Assembly (NCBI GenBank): GCA_964496245.1 | Contig: CAZBZG010000011.1 | Coordinates: forward strand, 1-30,847 | DNA length: 30,847 bases | DNA from: CAZBZG01 sp964496245 | Lineage (GTDB): Bacteria > Planctomycetota > SZUA-567 | Direction: 5' to 3' | In this document: positions 1-7,856 of the stretch, one piece after another | Numbering within the stretch: the stretch's first letter is position 1 | Layout: each line of letters starts with the position of its first letter | Position numbers and translations under genes: made by a program | The notes under the pieces: model-generated | The model's database searches: none | Told to the model about the DNA's origin: nothing | What the model saw: only the letters and a program-made list of their open reading frames with translations

Positions 1-191
1 CGCGAACCAAAGGTTCATCGGAGGGTCCGGCTCCTGCCGGACCGCGCGTCACGTCGAACGTAGCGGACGCGCAGGAGCGCGTCCCTCCGACTTCCCATTG
101 GACCGTCGGGTCTGTAGTCGGCAAACCGCCCGCCCCGGCAGTGGCACTGCGGACGCGCAGTACGGGTACGGGTAGGAACGGTATGCGCATG
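1..191. other. Non-coding window edge downstream of the GT41 gene
   Basis: No supportable gene is seen. The stretch contains palindromic element A, a small hairpin GCAGT-GGC-ACTGC at 138-150, and a direct doublet TACGGG at 161-172. Open frames here run antisense into the GT41 gene and have no family signature. Confidence 0.5.
20..88. repeat. Twin-hairpin palindromic element A
   Basis: Two perfect 8-bp stems with 4-nt loops sit side by side: GGTCCGGC/GCCGGACC (24-31 and 36-43, loop TCCT) and GGACGCGC/GCGCGTCC (65-72 and 77-84, loop AGGA). The two loops are complementary. The pair is enclosed by an outer inverted repeat GGAGGG (20-25) / CCCTCC (83-88). There is no U-tract, so it does not look like an intrinsic terminator. 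It lies just past the 3' end of the GT41 gene. The architecture resembles REP/BIME-type dispersed elements; that it is dispersed in the genome is inference. Confidence 0.7.
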
Positions 192-2447
192 TCACCCGCT
201 GGAGGCGACAGACCGTTCCCACATCTCCCGGTAGGCTGCCTCGAGCCGGCGGGTGAAGCCGGCGTGGTCGAGGAGGGCTGAATCCCGCATGCGCTGGCGC
301 AGGCCGGCGCGAAGGTCCTCCAACCGGGCAGGATCCTCGGCGAGAGCGCAGGCTTTCTCCGCGAATGCGTCGGGTGTGTTGGCGACATTTGCCTCGAGTC
401 CGAGCACCGAGAGCAGGCTGACGCCCACGCGGGACGCATGCGTCGTGCTCGCGAGCGAGACCGTGGGCACGCCCATCCAGGCGGCTTCGCAGGTCGTGGT
501 GGTCCCGTGGTAGGGGAATGTGTCGAGCGCGACGTCGATCCGGTTGTAGACCTCCAGGTGCTCGGACAGAGACGGAAGATCGGCCACAAGCAGCAGGCGC
601 GCGGGATCGACGTCCCGGGCCGCAAAGCGCTCGCAGAAGTACTCCCGGGTGTCCGGGTCGCGGAATCCGCGGGCCTTCAGCAGCAGACGGGAACTGGCCG
701 CATGCCTGAGCAACTGGGCCCAGAGGTCCAAGCAGGCGTTGGAGATTTTGGCGATGTTGTTGAGAGACCCGAATGTGACGGGCTCGCCCGTGCGCAGAGG
801 GCAGGCGGGCTCGATCGGAACCGCATCCGGCGGTTCGAACGCCAGAAAGCACGGAGCCAGGCGGACCAGGGTCTCGGTGTGCCACGGTTCGGTCTGCCCC
901 TTGGGGTCGGCCAAGCCGTCGGTCAGGCGGTAGTCCATGGCGGGCAGGCCCGTCGTATCCGGGTAGCCGAGATAGGTGACCTGTACCGGCGCCGGCTTCC
1001 GGGCGAAGAGCGTCAAGCGACGCCCCGTATGCCCCTCGAGGTCGACGAGGATATCGATTTGGTCGCGTTCAATCTGATCGGCGACCTGCCTGTCCGACAA
1101 TGTCCAGATGTCACGCCACGACTCGACCTGTTGATGGATGCGGCAGGTGACCGCATCCGCACGGCGGCGGTCGTAGTAGCAGACCGGCTGGACTTCCGCC
1201 CGGTCGTGTGCGGCCAGGATCGGCTCGATGAAGTACGCCACGCTGTGCCGGCGGAAATCGGAGCTCAGGTATCCCACGCGCAGGGGGCGCTTGCCTCGTC
1301 CGCCGCGCCGGTTGGGGCTGAGCGTGACCGGCTGTCCCGTCCCGTGCTGTTCGGCCCACTGCTCGTGAGCCTGGAAGATCTCGGCATGACTCGGCTCCGA
1401 AATGTAATGCAGGTTGAGCAACAGGTGGGAATGCAGAACGGGTGTAGCGCCGGGCAATTCCAGCCCCCTCCGGCAGCAGGCCAGCGCCTCCTCCACCCGT
1501 CCATGCAGGAGATAGGCTTCCGCAGTCGCCTGAAGCAACTGCCCCTTCTGAGTAGCTGCAACCGCCTGGGCGGCTCGTTCGCACGCGCGGAGGGTCTCGG
1601 CCAGGGGGGCCACCTTCATCCACACTTCCAGGTAGGCAAGGTCGGCCGGCTGCAGCCGCAGGGCCTCTTCCATGTGTTGCTGGGCCTCTGCTTCTTTGCC
1701 TTCCGCGATCAGGGCGATGGCGAGATTCTGCCGGGCCTGCGCGAAATCCGGCCGCAGCCGCAGCGTCTCTTCCAGATGCGCAAGCGCTTCTGCGTACCGT
1801 TCCCTTGCGATGAGCGTCACCGCGAGGTCGTGATGCGCCCGGGCGAAATCGGGTTGTTGGCGCAGGGCCTCGCGAAACGCGTCGATGGCTTCTTCGTCGC
1901 GTCCGAGACTGTGCAGCACCCGGGCCAGGTTGCGGCGGGCGTGCACGTGATCCGGCGACTGTTCGAGGACGCGCTCAAACGTCCGGGCCGCGTCTTCGTG
2001 CTGGTAGAGTTCGCTTTGGATCATGCCGAGGTTGTTGAGGAGCAGCACGTGTGCAGGGGCCTGGGCCAGGCCCTCTTCGGCCACGGCCAGGGCTTCCGGG
2101 TACTCGCCGGACAGGAAGAGGATCGCACAGAGCTCGTTCAGGACGTCCACGTCCTTGGATCGGAGACGCTGCGCCCGCCGGCAGGCGGCCAGGGCTTCGG
2201 GGAGCGCTCCGAGCAGGCGCAGGCCGCTCGCGAGCAGGCGCAGGCTTGCCGCGTCCTGGGGATTGGCCTTTGCCGCGCGCTGCAGCAGGCCGACGCCTTC
2301 CTGCAGCCGCCCCTCCCGCAACGCTGCCTCGCCCTGCTCGCGCAGGCGGCGCGCGGTTCTGGCGTCTGCCGCAGGCGGCGAAGCGCCCTTCTTCTTCCTG
2401 CGATCGCGCTGCTTCTGTTTGCGGCTGCGTCGGTTGCGCTTGGCCAT
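192..2447 (-). CDS. TPR-containing GT41 (O-GlcNAc transferase/SPINDLY-type) glycosyltransferase
   Basis: The 751-residue product is a soluble enzyme expected to move a sugar (GlcNAc or similar) from a nucleotide donor to Ser/Thr of a protein. The start at ATG 2447 gives a strikingly basic first 20 residues, then about six TPR repeats (roughly 35-330) that in this family bind the acceptor. The catalytic half (about 388-751) has GT41 landmarks: VGYLSSDFRRHS with His401, the LVDLEGHTG and YLGYPDTTG segments (about 467-500), Lys567 in NNIAKIS at the position of the UDP-binding lysine of human OGT, and DTFPYHGTTTTCEA (642-655). It is the last gene of the minus-strand operon, 110 nt after the SDR gene. 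No strong Shine-Dalgarno is visible, so a farther start cannot be excluded. Family assignment is firm; a flagellar acceptor is inferred from context only. Confidence 0.9.
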   Translation of the reverse strand: MAKRNRRSRKQKQRDRRKKKGASPPAADARTARRLREQGEAALREGRLQEGVGLLQRAAKANPQDAASLRLLASGLRLLGALPEALAACRRAQRLRSKDVDVLNELCAILFLSGEYPEALAVAEEGLAQAPAHVLLLNNLGMIQSELYQHEDAARTFERVLEQSPDHVHARRNLARVLHSLGRDEEAIDAFREALRQQPDFARAHHDLAVTLIARERYAEALAHLEETLRLRPDFAQARQNLAIALIAEGKEAEAQQHMEEALRLQPADLAYLEVWMKVAPLAETLRACERAAQAVAATQKGQLLQATAEAYLLHGRVEEALACCRRGLELPGATPVLHSHLLLNLHYISEPSHAEIFQAHEQWAEQHGTGQPVTLSPNRRGGRGKRPLRVGYLSSDFRRHSVAYFIEPILAAHDRAEVQPVCYYDRRRADAVTCRIHQQVESWRDIWTLSDRQVADQIERDQIDILVDLEGHTGRRLTLFARKPAPVQVTYLGYPDTTGLPAMDYRLTDGLADPKGQTEPWHTETLVRLAPCFLAFEPPDAVPIEPACPLRTGEPVTFGSLNNIAKISNACLDLWAQLLRHAASSRLLLKARGFRDPDTREYFCERFAARDVDPARLLLVADLPSLSEHLEVYNRIDVALDTFPYHGTTTTCEAAWMGVPTVSLASTTHASRVGVSLLSVLGLEANVANTPDAFAEKACALAEDPARLEDLRAGLRQRMRDSALLDHAGFTRRLEAAYREMWERSVASSG

Positions 2448-2557
2448 GGGCGGTCCAGGGAGCGGAGGCGGCGCTGAGGGGATCCGCAGGAGTCGAGATC
2501 CTATGTGGCGAAGGCGGCGGCCGCGCGCGGCAGCCCACGACCGATGGCGCCTGCGGA

Positions 2558-3307
2558 TCAGATCACCATCCCGCCGTCGACCGGGAGCGTCTTGCCGTTG
2601 ATGTAGTCGTTCTGGATCGCATGCAGTACCGCGTTTGCGACATCCTCCGCTCTGCCGAGACGACGCAGGGGGATCTCCCCGGAGAGCGCGTCGATCGCTT
2701 CGTCCGACAGGGCGGATCGTGTGCTCGCGGTATCCATGAAGCCTGGCGCGACAGCCACGCAGCGAATGCCGAGCGGCCCGAGCTCCCGTCCCCACACGGC
2801 GGTCAGGGCGTTCACACCCGCTTTGGCCGCAGCATAGGCGCTCTGCCCGGCATTGCCGCCGGCCGCTACGGAGCTGATGTTGACGATGACCCCTTTGCGC
2901 CGGCGGCGGAGCATGCCGTCAGCCACGGCCCGCGTCGCGAAGAACACGGTGTCCAGGTTGAGCCCGAGCACCTCCTGCCACAGGTCCACGGGATGCGCGC
3001 GATGTTCCTTCTGAAGCAGATTGACCAAAGGGCAACTGCGAATCGAGCCCGCATTGTTGACGAGGATGTCCCCCGCGTGGCCTTCCTCGTATAGGCCGGA
3101 TATCATCGATTCCACGGCGTGCGCATCGGTGAGGTCACACGTCACCGGACGAACGCGCGGGTGCTCTGCCCGGAGCTGCTCCAGGCCTTGGTCATCCCGG
3201 TCGATGGCGATGACCTGCGCTCCTTCCGTCTCCAGAGCGGACGTCAACGCGCGGCCGAGGCAGCCTGCCGCACCGGTGACAAGGGCTGTCTTGCCGTTGA
3301 TCTCCAT
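2558..3307 (-). CDS. Short-chain dehydrogenase/reductase (FabG-like)
   Basis: The product has 249 residues, the usual length for classical SDRs that reduce or oxidise a carbonyl with NAD(P)H. Visible signatures are the nucleotide-binding TGAAGCLG (11-18), NNAG (about 84-87), Asn117, Ser146 in NISS, the catalytic YAAAK (Tyr158, Lys162) and the C-terminal VDGG. The central glycine of TGxxxGxG is Cys16 here, which is unusual. Its ATG lies one base after the stop of the carrier-protein gene, so the two are probably translated together. This suggests a 3-oxoacyl or aminoacyl-derived thioester on that carrier as substrate. Oxidation of a free sugar is the main alternative. Confidence 0.88.
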   Translation of the reverse strand: MEINGKTALVTGAAGCLGRALTSALETEGAQVIAIDRDDQGLEQLRAEHPRVRPVTCDLTDAHAVESMISGLYEEGHAGDILVNNAGSIRSCPLVNLLQKEHRAHPVDLWQEVLGLNLDTVFFATRAVADGMLRRRRKGVIVNISSVAAGGNAGQSAYAAAKAGVNALTAVWGRELGPLGIRCVAVAPGFMDTASTRSALSDEAIDALSGEIPLRRLGRAEDVANAVLHAIQNDYINGKTLPVDGGMVI

Positions 3308-3308
3308 G

Positions 3309-3530
3309 CTACGTTACTCCGTGCTGCGCGAGGATCCGACGAATGCTCGCCACGTCCTGCATGTCTGCGATTTCGTTGCCCGTGAGTTCGATTTCGTAGG
3401 TCTGCTCGATCTTGGCGACGAGGTCCATGTGGGTCAGGGAGTCCCAGCCGGCCACCGTCTGCATGGTGGCGTCTTCCGGAAGCGCCTCCGCGCGGAAGAG
3501 TCCCTTGAGAAGATCGTCCAGGGATTCCAT
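3309..3530 (-). CDS. Acyl/peptidyl carrier protein
   Basis: This is a 73-residue acidic, helical protein with the phosphopantetheine site GWDSLTHMDL, where Ser31 would carry the 4'-phosphopantetheine arm. Length and motif are those of ACP/PCP proteins. An AGGAG ribosome site precedes the ATG. It sits between the PglD-like acyltransferase (22 nt upstream) and the SDR (1 nt downstream), and two genes after a stand-alone adenylation enzyme. It is therefore more likely the carrier for that enzyme's activated amino acid than the housekeeping fatty-acid ACP. No phosphopantetheinyl transferase is in the window. Confidence 0.9.
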   Translation of the reverse strand: MESLDDLLKGLFRAEALPEDATMQTVAGWDSLTHMDLVAKIEQTYEIELTGNEIADMQDVASIRRILAQHGVT

Positions 3531-3552
3531 GCCGCACTCCTGTGCCGGCCGG

Positions 3553-4230
3553 TCAGACCAGCGCCTGTGTGAGCCGGAAGAACTCGTCGCTGTTCAAGCG
3601 GTGTGTCTCGGTATCCCGCCGCACGAGCACGTTTCCTGCGGCCAGGTCGCGCGTGAGGAGCGTGCCCGCGCCGAGCATGCACGCCTCTCCCACGGCGATG
3701 CCGTGCCCCACGGTGGCGTGGAGGCCCAGAAAACAGCGCGGCCCCATACGCACCGAGCCGCCGACGGCGGCGGATCCCGTGATCCAGCAGAAGTCGCCCA
3801 CGTCGCTGTGGTGTCCGACGAGCGCGCCGTCCCACAAAAAGACGCCGTCGCCCAACCGGCTTCCTTCCTGGATCATGGCTCCGTCCAGGACCACGGTGTT
3901 CTCTCCGCAGGTTACGCCCGGATGGAGCAGTGCGCGGTTGCTGATGTATGAGACGAGCCGGTAGCCCGCTTCGCGAGCAGCTTCTGTCCGCTGTGCACGC
4001 AGGCGATTGCAGTCGTGATAGCCCACTGCGATCAGCATGTCGGTTTGATCCGGCGGGAAGGCGTTTGGCGCCTCCTCGAACGGCAGCAGAGGCTTTCCGC
4101 GGAAGGATTGTTCGTCGGCGTATTCGGCGTCGCAGGTATAGCCGATGATTTCGAACGCTTCATCCCGTTCGATGCACGCGGAGAAGACCTCGGCGATCTT
4201 GCCTGCGCCGAAGAGAACAATGGGTTTCAT
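3553..4230 (-). CDS. PglD/NeuD-like sugar O/N-acyltransferase (left-handed beta helix)
   Basis: The 225-residue product has the two-part PglD architecture. The N-terminal Rossmann-like part begins VLFGAGKIAEVF (5-16). The C-terminal part consists of hexapeptide repeats of the left-handed beta helix (about 100-195; for example GVTCGENTVVLDGAMIQEGS and VGHHSDVGDFCWITGS). Such enzymes acylate the amino group of UDP- or dTDP-linked 4-amino-4,6-dideoxy sugars, or hydroxyls of sialic-acid-like sugars. The donor is usually acetyl-CoA, but related enzymes use ACP-bound acyl groups, which fits the carrier-protein gene next door. Its ATG overlaps the stop of the adenylation gene (ATGA), so the two are translationally coupled. 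The exact sugar is unknown. Confidence 0.85.
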   Translation of the reverse strand: MKPIVLFGAGKIAEVFSACIERDEAFEIIGYTCDAEYADEQSFRGKPLLPFEEAPNAFPPDQTDMLIAVGYHDCNRLRAQRTEAAREAGYRLVSYISNRALLHPGVTCGENTVVLDGAMIQEGSRLGDGVFLWDGALVGHHSDVGDFCWITGSAAVGGSVRMGPRCFLGLHATVGHGIAVGEACMLGAGTLLTRDLAAGNVLVRRDTETHRLNSDEFFRLTQALV

Positions 4231-5813
4231 GCGGAACGGTCCTCCTGCTCGTCTTCCTCCCAGCGCTGCAGGAGCGCCAGGCGGTCGATCTTGCCGTTGC
4301 GATTCTTCGGCAGCGCTTCGAGGCGTACCAGTTCACTGGGGATCATATACGGGGGAAGGCGCTCGCGCAAGCGGGCGACAAGATCCTCGGATGCGACCGT
4401 CCCGGCGGTGGCGACAAAGGCGACGATCCGTCCCGGGCCCGCCTCGGGTTTGCTGTATACCACGCCGCACTCGTCTACCTCGGCAAGCCCTCCCAGGGCG
4501 CTCTCGACCTCCTCGAGTTCGATGCGATAGCCCATGTGTTTGATCTGGTTGTCCTTGCGGCCCCGGAAGCGGAAGAGCCCCGTGTGCGGATCCTCGGTCA
4601 CCAGATCGCCGGTGTGGTAGACGATCTCACGGCAACGATCGTTCAGGGGATTCTGCACGAATGCAGCGGCCGTGCGCTCAGGATCGCGCCAGTAGCCCTT
4701 GCCCACGTTGGGCCCGAGAAGGCAGAGCTCTCCGACTTGGCCGCGGGGCGTGGCTCGGTCCGCGGCGTCCAAAACAATGGCGTCGAAATTGGGGGCCATG
4801 CGGCCGAGGGGCAGCAGTTCGTCCGGTCCAAGGTCGTCCGGAGCCACCTCGTAGGACGAGCAGATGCACGTGCACTCGGTGGGGCCGTAGACGTTGACCA
4901 GTCGCACGCGCCCGCCGAGCAGTTCGTGCAGTCGGCGCAGCTGGTTCTTGGGGAAGCCTTCGCCCCCGAAAGCCATGGTTCGCAGCGCCGGGAGGCTGCC
5001 CGCGGTGAGTGCCTTCATCCGCAGCGCATATACCAAGAGCGACGGCACGGAGAACCAGACCGTGCACCCCGCCGCCTCCACGGTCCGCACTGTCTCCAGT
5101 GGCTGCCGGAGCAGCTCCTCCCCGATCGGCGCAAGCGCCGCCCCGCCGAAGAGCGCGCCGTAGAAGTCGAAGACGCTGTTGTCGAAGTGCATGGGATTGA
5201 GGCCGGTGAAGACGTCTTCCGGGCCGGGCTGGAAGGTCTGGCGCACCCATTCGACGAAGTTGAGCACGTTGGCGTGCGTCATGGTCGCGCCCTTGGGGAA
5301 GCCCGTCGACCCGGAGGTGAACATGATGTACGCGGGCGTGTCGCCGTGGATGGTCTCGCGGCCGGGGGGCGGGTCGGCCGGCGCGGCGGCGACCGCGGCA
5401 GCCGTCTCCGGATCGTCGTAGGTCAGCACCGACGCTCCGTCGGGCAGGTGAAGCGACCCGAGGAGCGGGCTGTGCGCTCCGGCTGCCCAGCAGAGCCGCG
5501 GCTGGCAGCGGTCCAGGATGCGGTCCAGCCGCGCCGGGGGGCTGCTGGGGTCGAGGTTGACGTACGGTGCGCCCAGGCGGTGCGCCGCCAGCATGCCGGC
5601 GTAGGCAACGGGCGACTTGTCGTGCAGAATGCCGAGCACCGCGCCGCGCTCCAACCCGTGGGCCGAAAGGACGTGCGCGGTGCGGTTGGCGAGCGCGTCC
5701 AGCGCGCCGTAGGTGACCGTCTCTCCATTGGCGAGGCGGAGCGCCGTGCGGTCCGGCGCGGCCGCGGCGAGGTCGGCGAAGGCGGTGGCGAGATTCAGCG
5801 GGCGGGCATGCAT
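4227..5813 (-). CDS. Stand-alone amino-acid adenylation enzyme (NRPS A-domain/DltA-like)
   Basis: The 528 residues form a complete ANL-superfamily adenylation domain with no condensation or carrier domain attached. Motifs run in order: A3 FTSGSTGFPKGA (about 165-176), A4 FDNSVFDFYG (210-219), A5 YGPTE (309-313), A7 HTGD (400-403), A8 FRGRKDNQIKHMGYRIE (about 416-432) and A10 NRNGKIDR with Lys508. Asp211 aligns with Asp235 of GrsA, which binds the alpha-amino group, so an amino acid is the likely substrate. Aligned by eye, the ten specificity positions read D-N-F-S-A-G-V-C-I-K, which I do not recognise. It probably forms an aminoacyl-AMP and loads the 73-aa carrier protein encoded downstream. 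The start is set by ATG 5813 with a GAGG about 10 nt upstream. Confidence 0.9.
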   Translation of the reverse strand: MHARPLNLATAFADLAAAAPDRTALRLANGETVTYGALDALANRTAHVLSAHGLERGAVLGILHDKSPVAYAGMLAAHRLGAPYVNLDPSSPPARLDRILDRCQPRLCWAAGAHSPLLGSLHLPDGASVLTYDDPETAAAVAAAPADPPPGRETIHGDTPAYIMFTSGSTGFPKGATMTHANVLNFVEWVRQTFQPGPEDVFTGLNPMHFDNSVFDFYGALFGGAALAPIGEELLRQPLETVRTVEAAGCTVWFSVPSLLVYALRMKALTAGSLPALRTMAFGGEGFPKNQLRRLHELLGGRVRLVNVYGPTECTCICSSYEVAPDDLGPDELLPLGRMAPNFDAIVLDAADRATPRGQVGELCLLGPNVGKGYWRDPERTAAAFVQNPLNDRCREIVYHTGDLVTEDPHTGLFRFRGRKDNQIKHMGYRIELEEVESALGGLAEVDECGVVYSKPEAGPGRIVAFVATAGTVASEDLVARLRERLPPYMIPSELVRLEALPKNRNGKIDRLALLQRWEEDEQEDRSA

Positions 5814-5841
5814 GGCGCCAATCCTCGATCTCCGTGGCCTG

Positions 5842-6726
5842 TCAGGCCGGACGCTGCAGGACCATCAGGATGCCGTTGTTGGCGAAATGCTTTCGCCCGG
5901 GGCAGAGCTGTTCGAGCTGTTTCTGCCCGGCCGAGTCGAGCTGGGCCGGGAAGCTGCCCTCCAGCTTGACCACGCTGAAGGGCGACTGTTCGACGAACTG
6001 GGCGTAGTCCTCGGTGAAGAAGCGGTTGATGTGCGGCGAGGTGTGCACGAGGTAGACAATCTGGTCCGCCGCCTCCTCGTCCATGTGCTTGCGCAGGAAC
6101 TGCCCCAGTTGCGCCGGCCGCATGGAGAGGTGCCCCCAGGGGGGGATGGGCGACTGGTTGAAGGTATAGCGGTTGCCGGCCGCGTCCGTGGTCGGCGGCA
6201 GGTGGTGCCCGTTGTGGGCCGACCAGATGGGGGAGAACATGGTGAAGAGCTTCCCGCCCGGCTTGAGCGCGGCATGCATCTTGTGAAGGGCCTGCGGAAA
6301 GCGCAGGATGTGCTCGAAACACGCGATGGAGAAGATGCGGTCGTAACAGCCCGCATGCGCCTCGGGCAGATCTTCGATGTCGGCATAGAAGACGGTGTAG
6401 GCGCCCTCGTCCAGGCTGGGAGCCCGCCACCCCTCGCCGGCGTCGTGCACGCCGGGCAACGTGGAGCCGAGGTCCATCTCCCGGGCGCCAGCTTCGCGTT
6501 CGTCGCTGGTGAGCCGGTCGAAGTCGGGAGATTCGATGCCGGTCCAGCTCTTCGCGCCCAGCTCGCCGAGGACAAAGCCTTCGGGCAGGCTGCCGCCCAC
6601 CTCGAGCACGTCCATGCCCTTCAGTCCCACCGCCGCCTCCGCCTGAAACGCATAGGGAACGTGGTAGGACAGGCCATACTCGCTCTGGCAGCGGGCCATG
6701 CGCGCGTTCGCGTCTTCCGGGCTCAT
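5842..6726 (-). CDS. Class I SAM-dependent methyltransferase (surface-glycan cluster type)
   Basis: The product has 294 residues. The SAM-binding motif I is MDVLEVGGSLPEG (about 38-50), followed by acidic motif II around GIES and a motif like DRIFSIACFEHILRFP, then HAALKPGGKLF, which is typical of Methyltransf_11 proteins. The C-terminal half is extended and family-specific. ATG 6726 overlaps the stop of the upstream glycosyltransferase (ATGA). Position in a sugar-modification operon suggests O- or N-methylation of a glycan residue, but no substrate can be read from the sequence. A 28-nt gap separates it from the adenylation gene that follows. Confidence 0.82.
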   Translation of the reverse strand: MSPEDANARMARCQSEYGLSYHVPYAFQAEAAVGLKGMDVLEVGGSLPEGFVLGELGAKSWTGIESPDFDRLTSDEREAGAREMDLGSTLPGVHDAGEGWRAPSLDEGAYTVFYADIEDLPEAHAGCYDRIFSIACFEHILRFPQALHKMHAALKPGGKLFTMFSPIWSAHNGHHLPPTTDAAGNRYTFNQSPIPPWGHLSMRPAQLGQFLRKHMDEEAADQIVYLVHTSPHINRFFTEDYAQFVEQSPFSVVKLEGSFPAQLDSAGQKQLEQLCPGRKHFANNGILMVLQRPA

Positions 6727-7856
6727 GCGTTTTGTCCTTGCGCTTGTTTCCAGGTTGCGTAAGCGCGCTGGAGCCGTGCATACAGCTCCGGCGGCAGGGC
6801 AAACCAGGCGTCCAGCGGGTGCGGATCGTTCCGGTAGTGCTCCAGCCAGGCCTGCAGCGCATCGGCGTCGCGCCCTTCGGCGAGCGCGTCGGCAGCCTGC
6901 TGCAGCGCCAGCCGCCGGAAGAGGGGGAGCCCCCCCTTCCAGACCTCGATGCGTTCGCGGTCCGGCAGGTCCATCAGTCGCTGCTTCAGCCGGCCCAGCA
7001 CCGCGCCGGGCGCGTACCGCTTTTGTTTTGCCACAGGCAGCAGGTCGCGACTGCCGACAATGCCGGCTTCCTGCTGCAGCCGCGCCAGGATTTCCTGTGC
7101 CGGCGGGAGCGCCGCGAATTCGGCGTCGTGCTTGGCATACACCATTTCGCCTGCCTGCCCGACCGCTTCCCGATCCGCGCTCATCCCGCTGCCGTGGCGG
7201 CGGTAGAAGATCATCGGTTCGCTGGTCGCGCTGCCGGCGAACGGGAAGCGGCTGCTCAGGGTCAGGTGAATGTCGTAGTCGTTCAACGACGGGAGGGAGG
7301 TGTCGTGCCGGTACCCGATCTCGCGCAGGCAGGCGGTCTCGACCAGGTAGTTGCGGCAGCAGTTGCCGGAGCGATTGAAGATCTGCCGCATCGCGATGCG
7401 GTAGAAGACGTTCCCGCTCGGGAGCGGCGTCTTCGGGTCGTGCCAGACATCGATGGGCTTGCCCTGTGCGTCGGTGGTCATGACGTTCGAATAGGCGATG
7501 CGGGCGTCGGGGTGGGCCTGCAGCGCCTCCCACTCCTTCTCGAGTTTCTGCGGCGCCCACCAGTCGTCACCTTCAATGACGGCATACTGCGCGCCCGCGA
7601 TCCGATCGAAGAGGAAGACGCTGTGCCGGGCGGCGCCAAGGTTTTCCGGCTGACGGTATCCGTCCACGAGGCCGGGGTGGCGATCCATCCAGTCGCGGAC
7701 GATCTCCCAGGTTCCGTCGGTGGAGCAGTCGTCGCAGACGAAGATGCATGCCGGCCGGAGCGTCTGCGCGACGAGACTCTCCAGGCACTGGCCGATGTAG
7801 TCGGCCTGGTTGTAGGTAATGACCATGACCCAGATGTCGGGTTGCGCGCGACTCAT
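6723..7856 (-). CDS. Family 2 glycosyltransferase
   Basis: The product has 377 residues. The N-terminal GT-A domain starts almost at once (VMVITYNQADYIGQCLESL, about 10-28), followed by DDCSTDGT (42-49) and the metal-binding EGDDWW (95-100), and a later YDIHLTLSSRFPFA segment. The last 130 residues are helical, rich in Ala, Leu and Gln, and of unknown role. There is no transmembrane segment, so it should act at the cytoplasmic face, adding a sugar to a lipid- or protein-linked acceptor. ATG 7856 overlaps the preceding stop by 4 nt; the open frame extends upstream but has no glycosyltransferase sequence there. Confidence 0.88.
   Translation of the reverse strand: MSRAQPDIWVMVITYNQADYIGQCLESLVAQTLRPACIFVCDDCSTDGTWEIVRDWMDRHPGLVDGYRQPENLGAARHSVFLFDRIAGAQYAVIEGDDWWAPQKLEKEWEALQAHPDARIAYSNVMTTDAQGKPIDVWHDPKTPLPSGNVFYRIAMRQIFNRSGNCCRNYLVETACLREIGYRHDTSLPSLNDYDIHLTLSSRFPFAGSATSEPMIFYRRHGSGMSADREAVGQAGEMVYAKHDAEFAALPPAQEILARLQQEAGIVGSRDLLPVAKQKRYAPGAVLGRLKQRLMDLPDRERIEVWKGGLPLFRRLALQQAADALAEGRDADALQAWLEHYRNDPHPLDAWFALPPELYARLQRAYATWKQAQGQNA

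Noticed and set aside
438..2477. Long plus-strand open frame of 679 codons opposite the GT41 gene
   Set aside because: Antisense to a clear GT41/TPR gene; Gly/Arg/Gln-rich translation without motifs, as expected from third-position GC bias.
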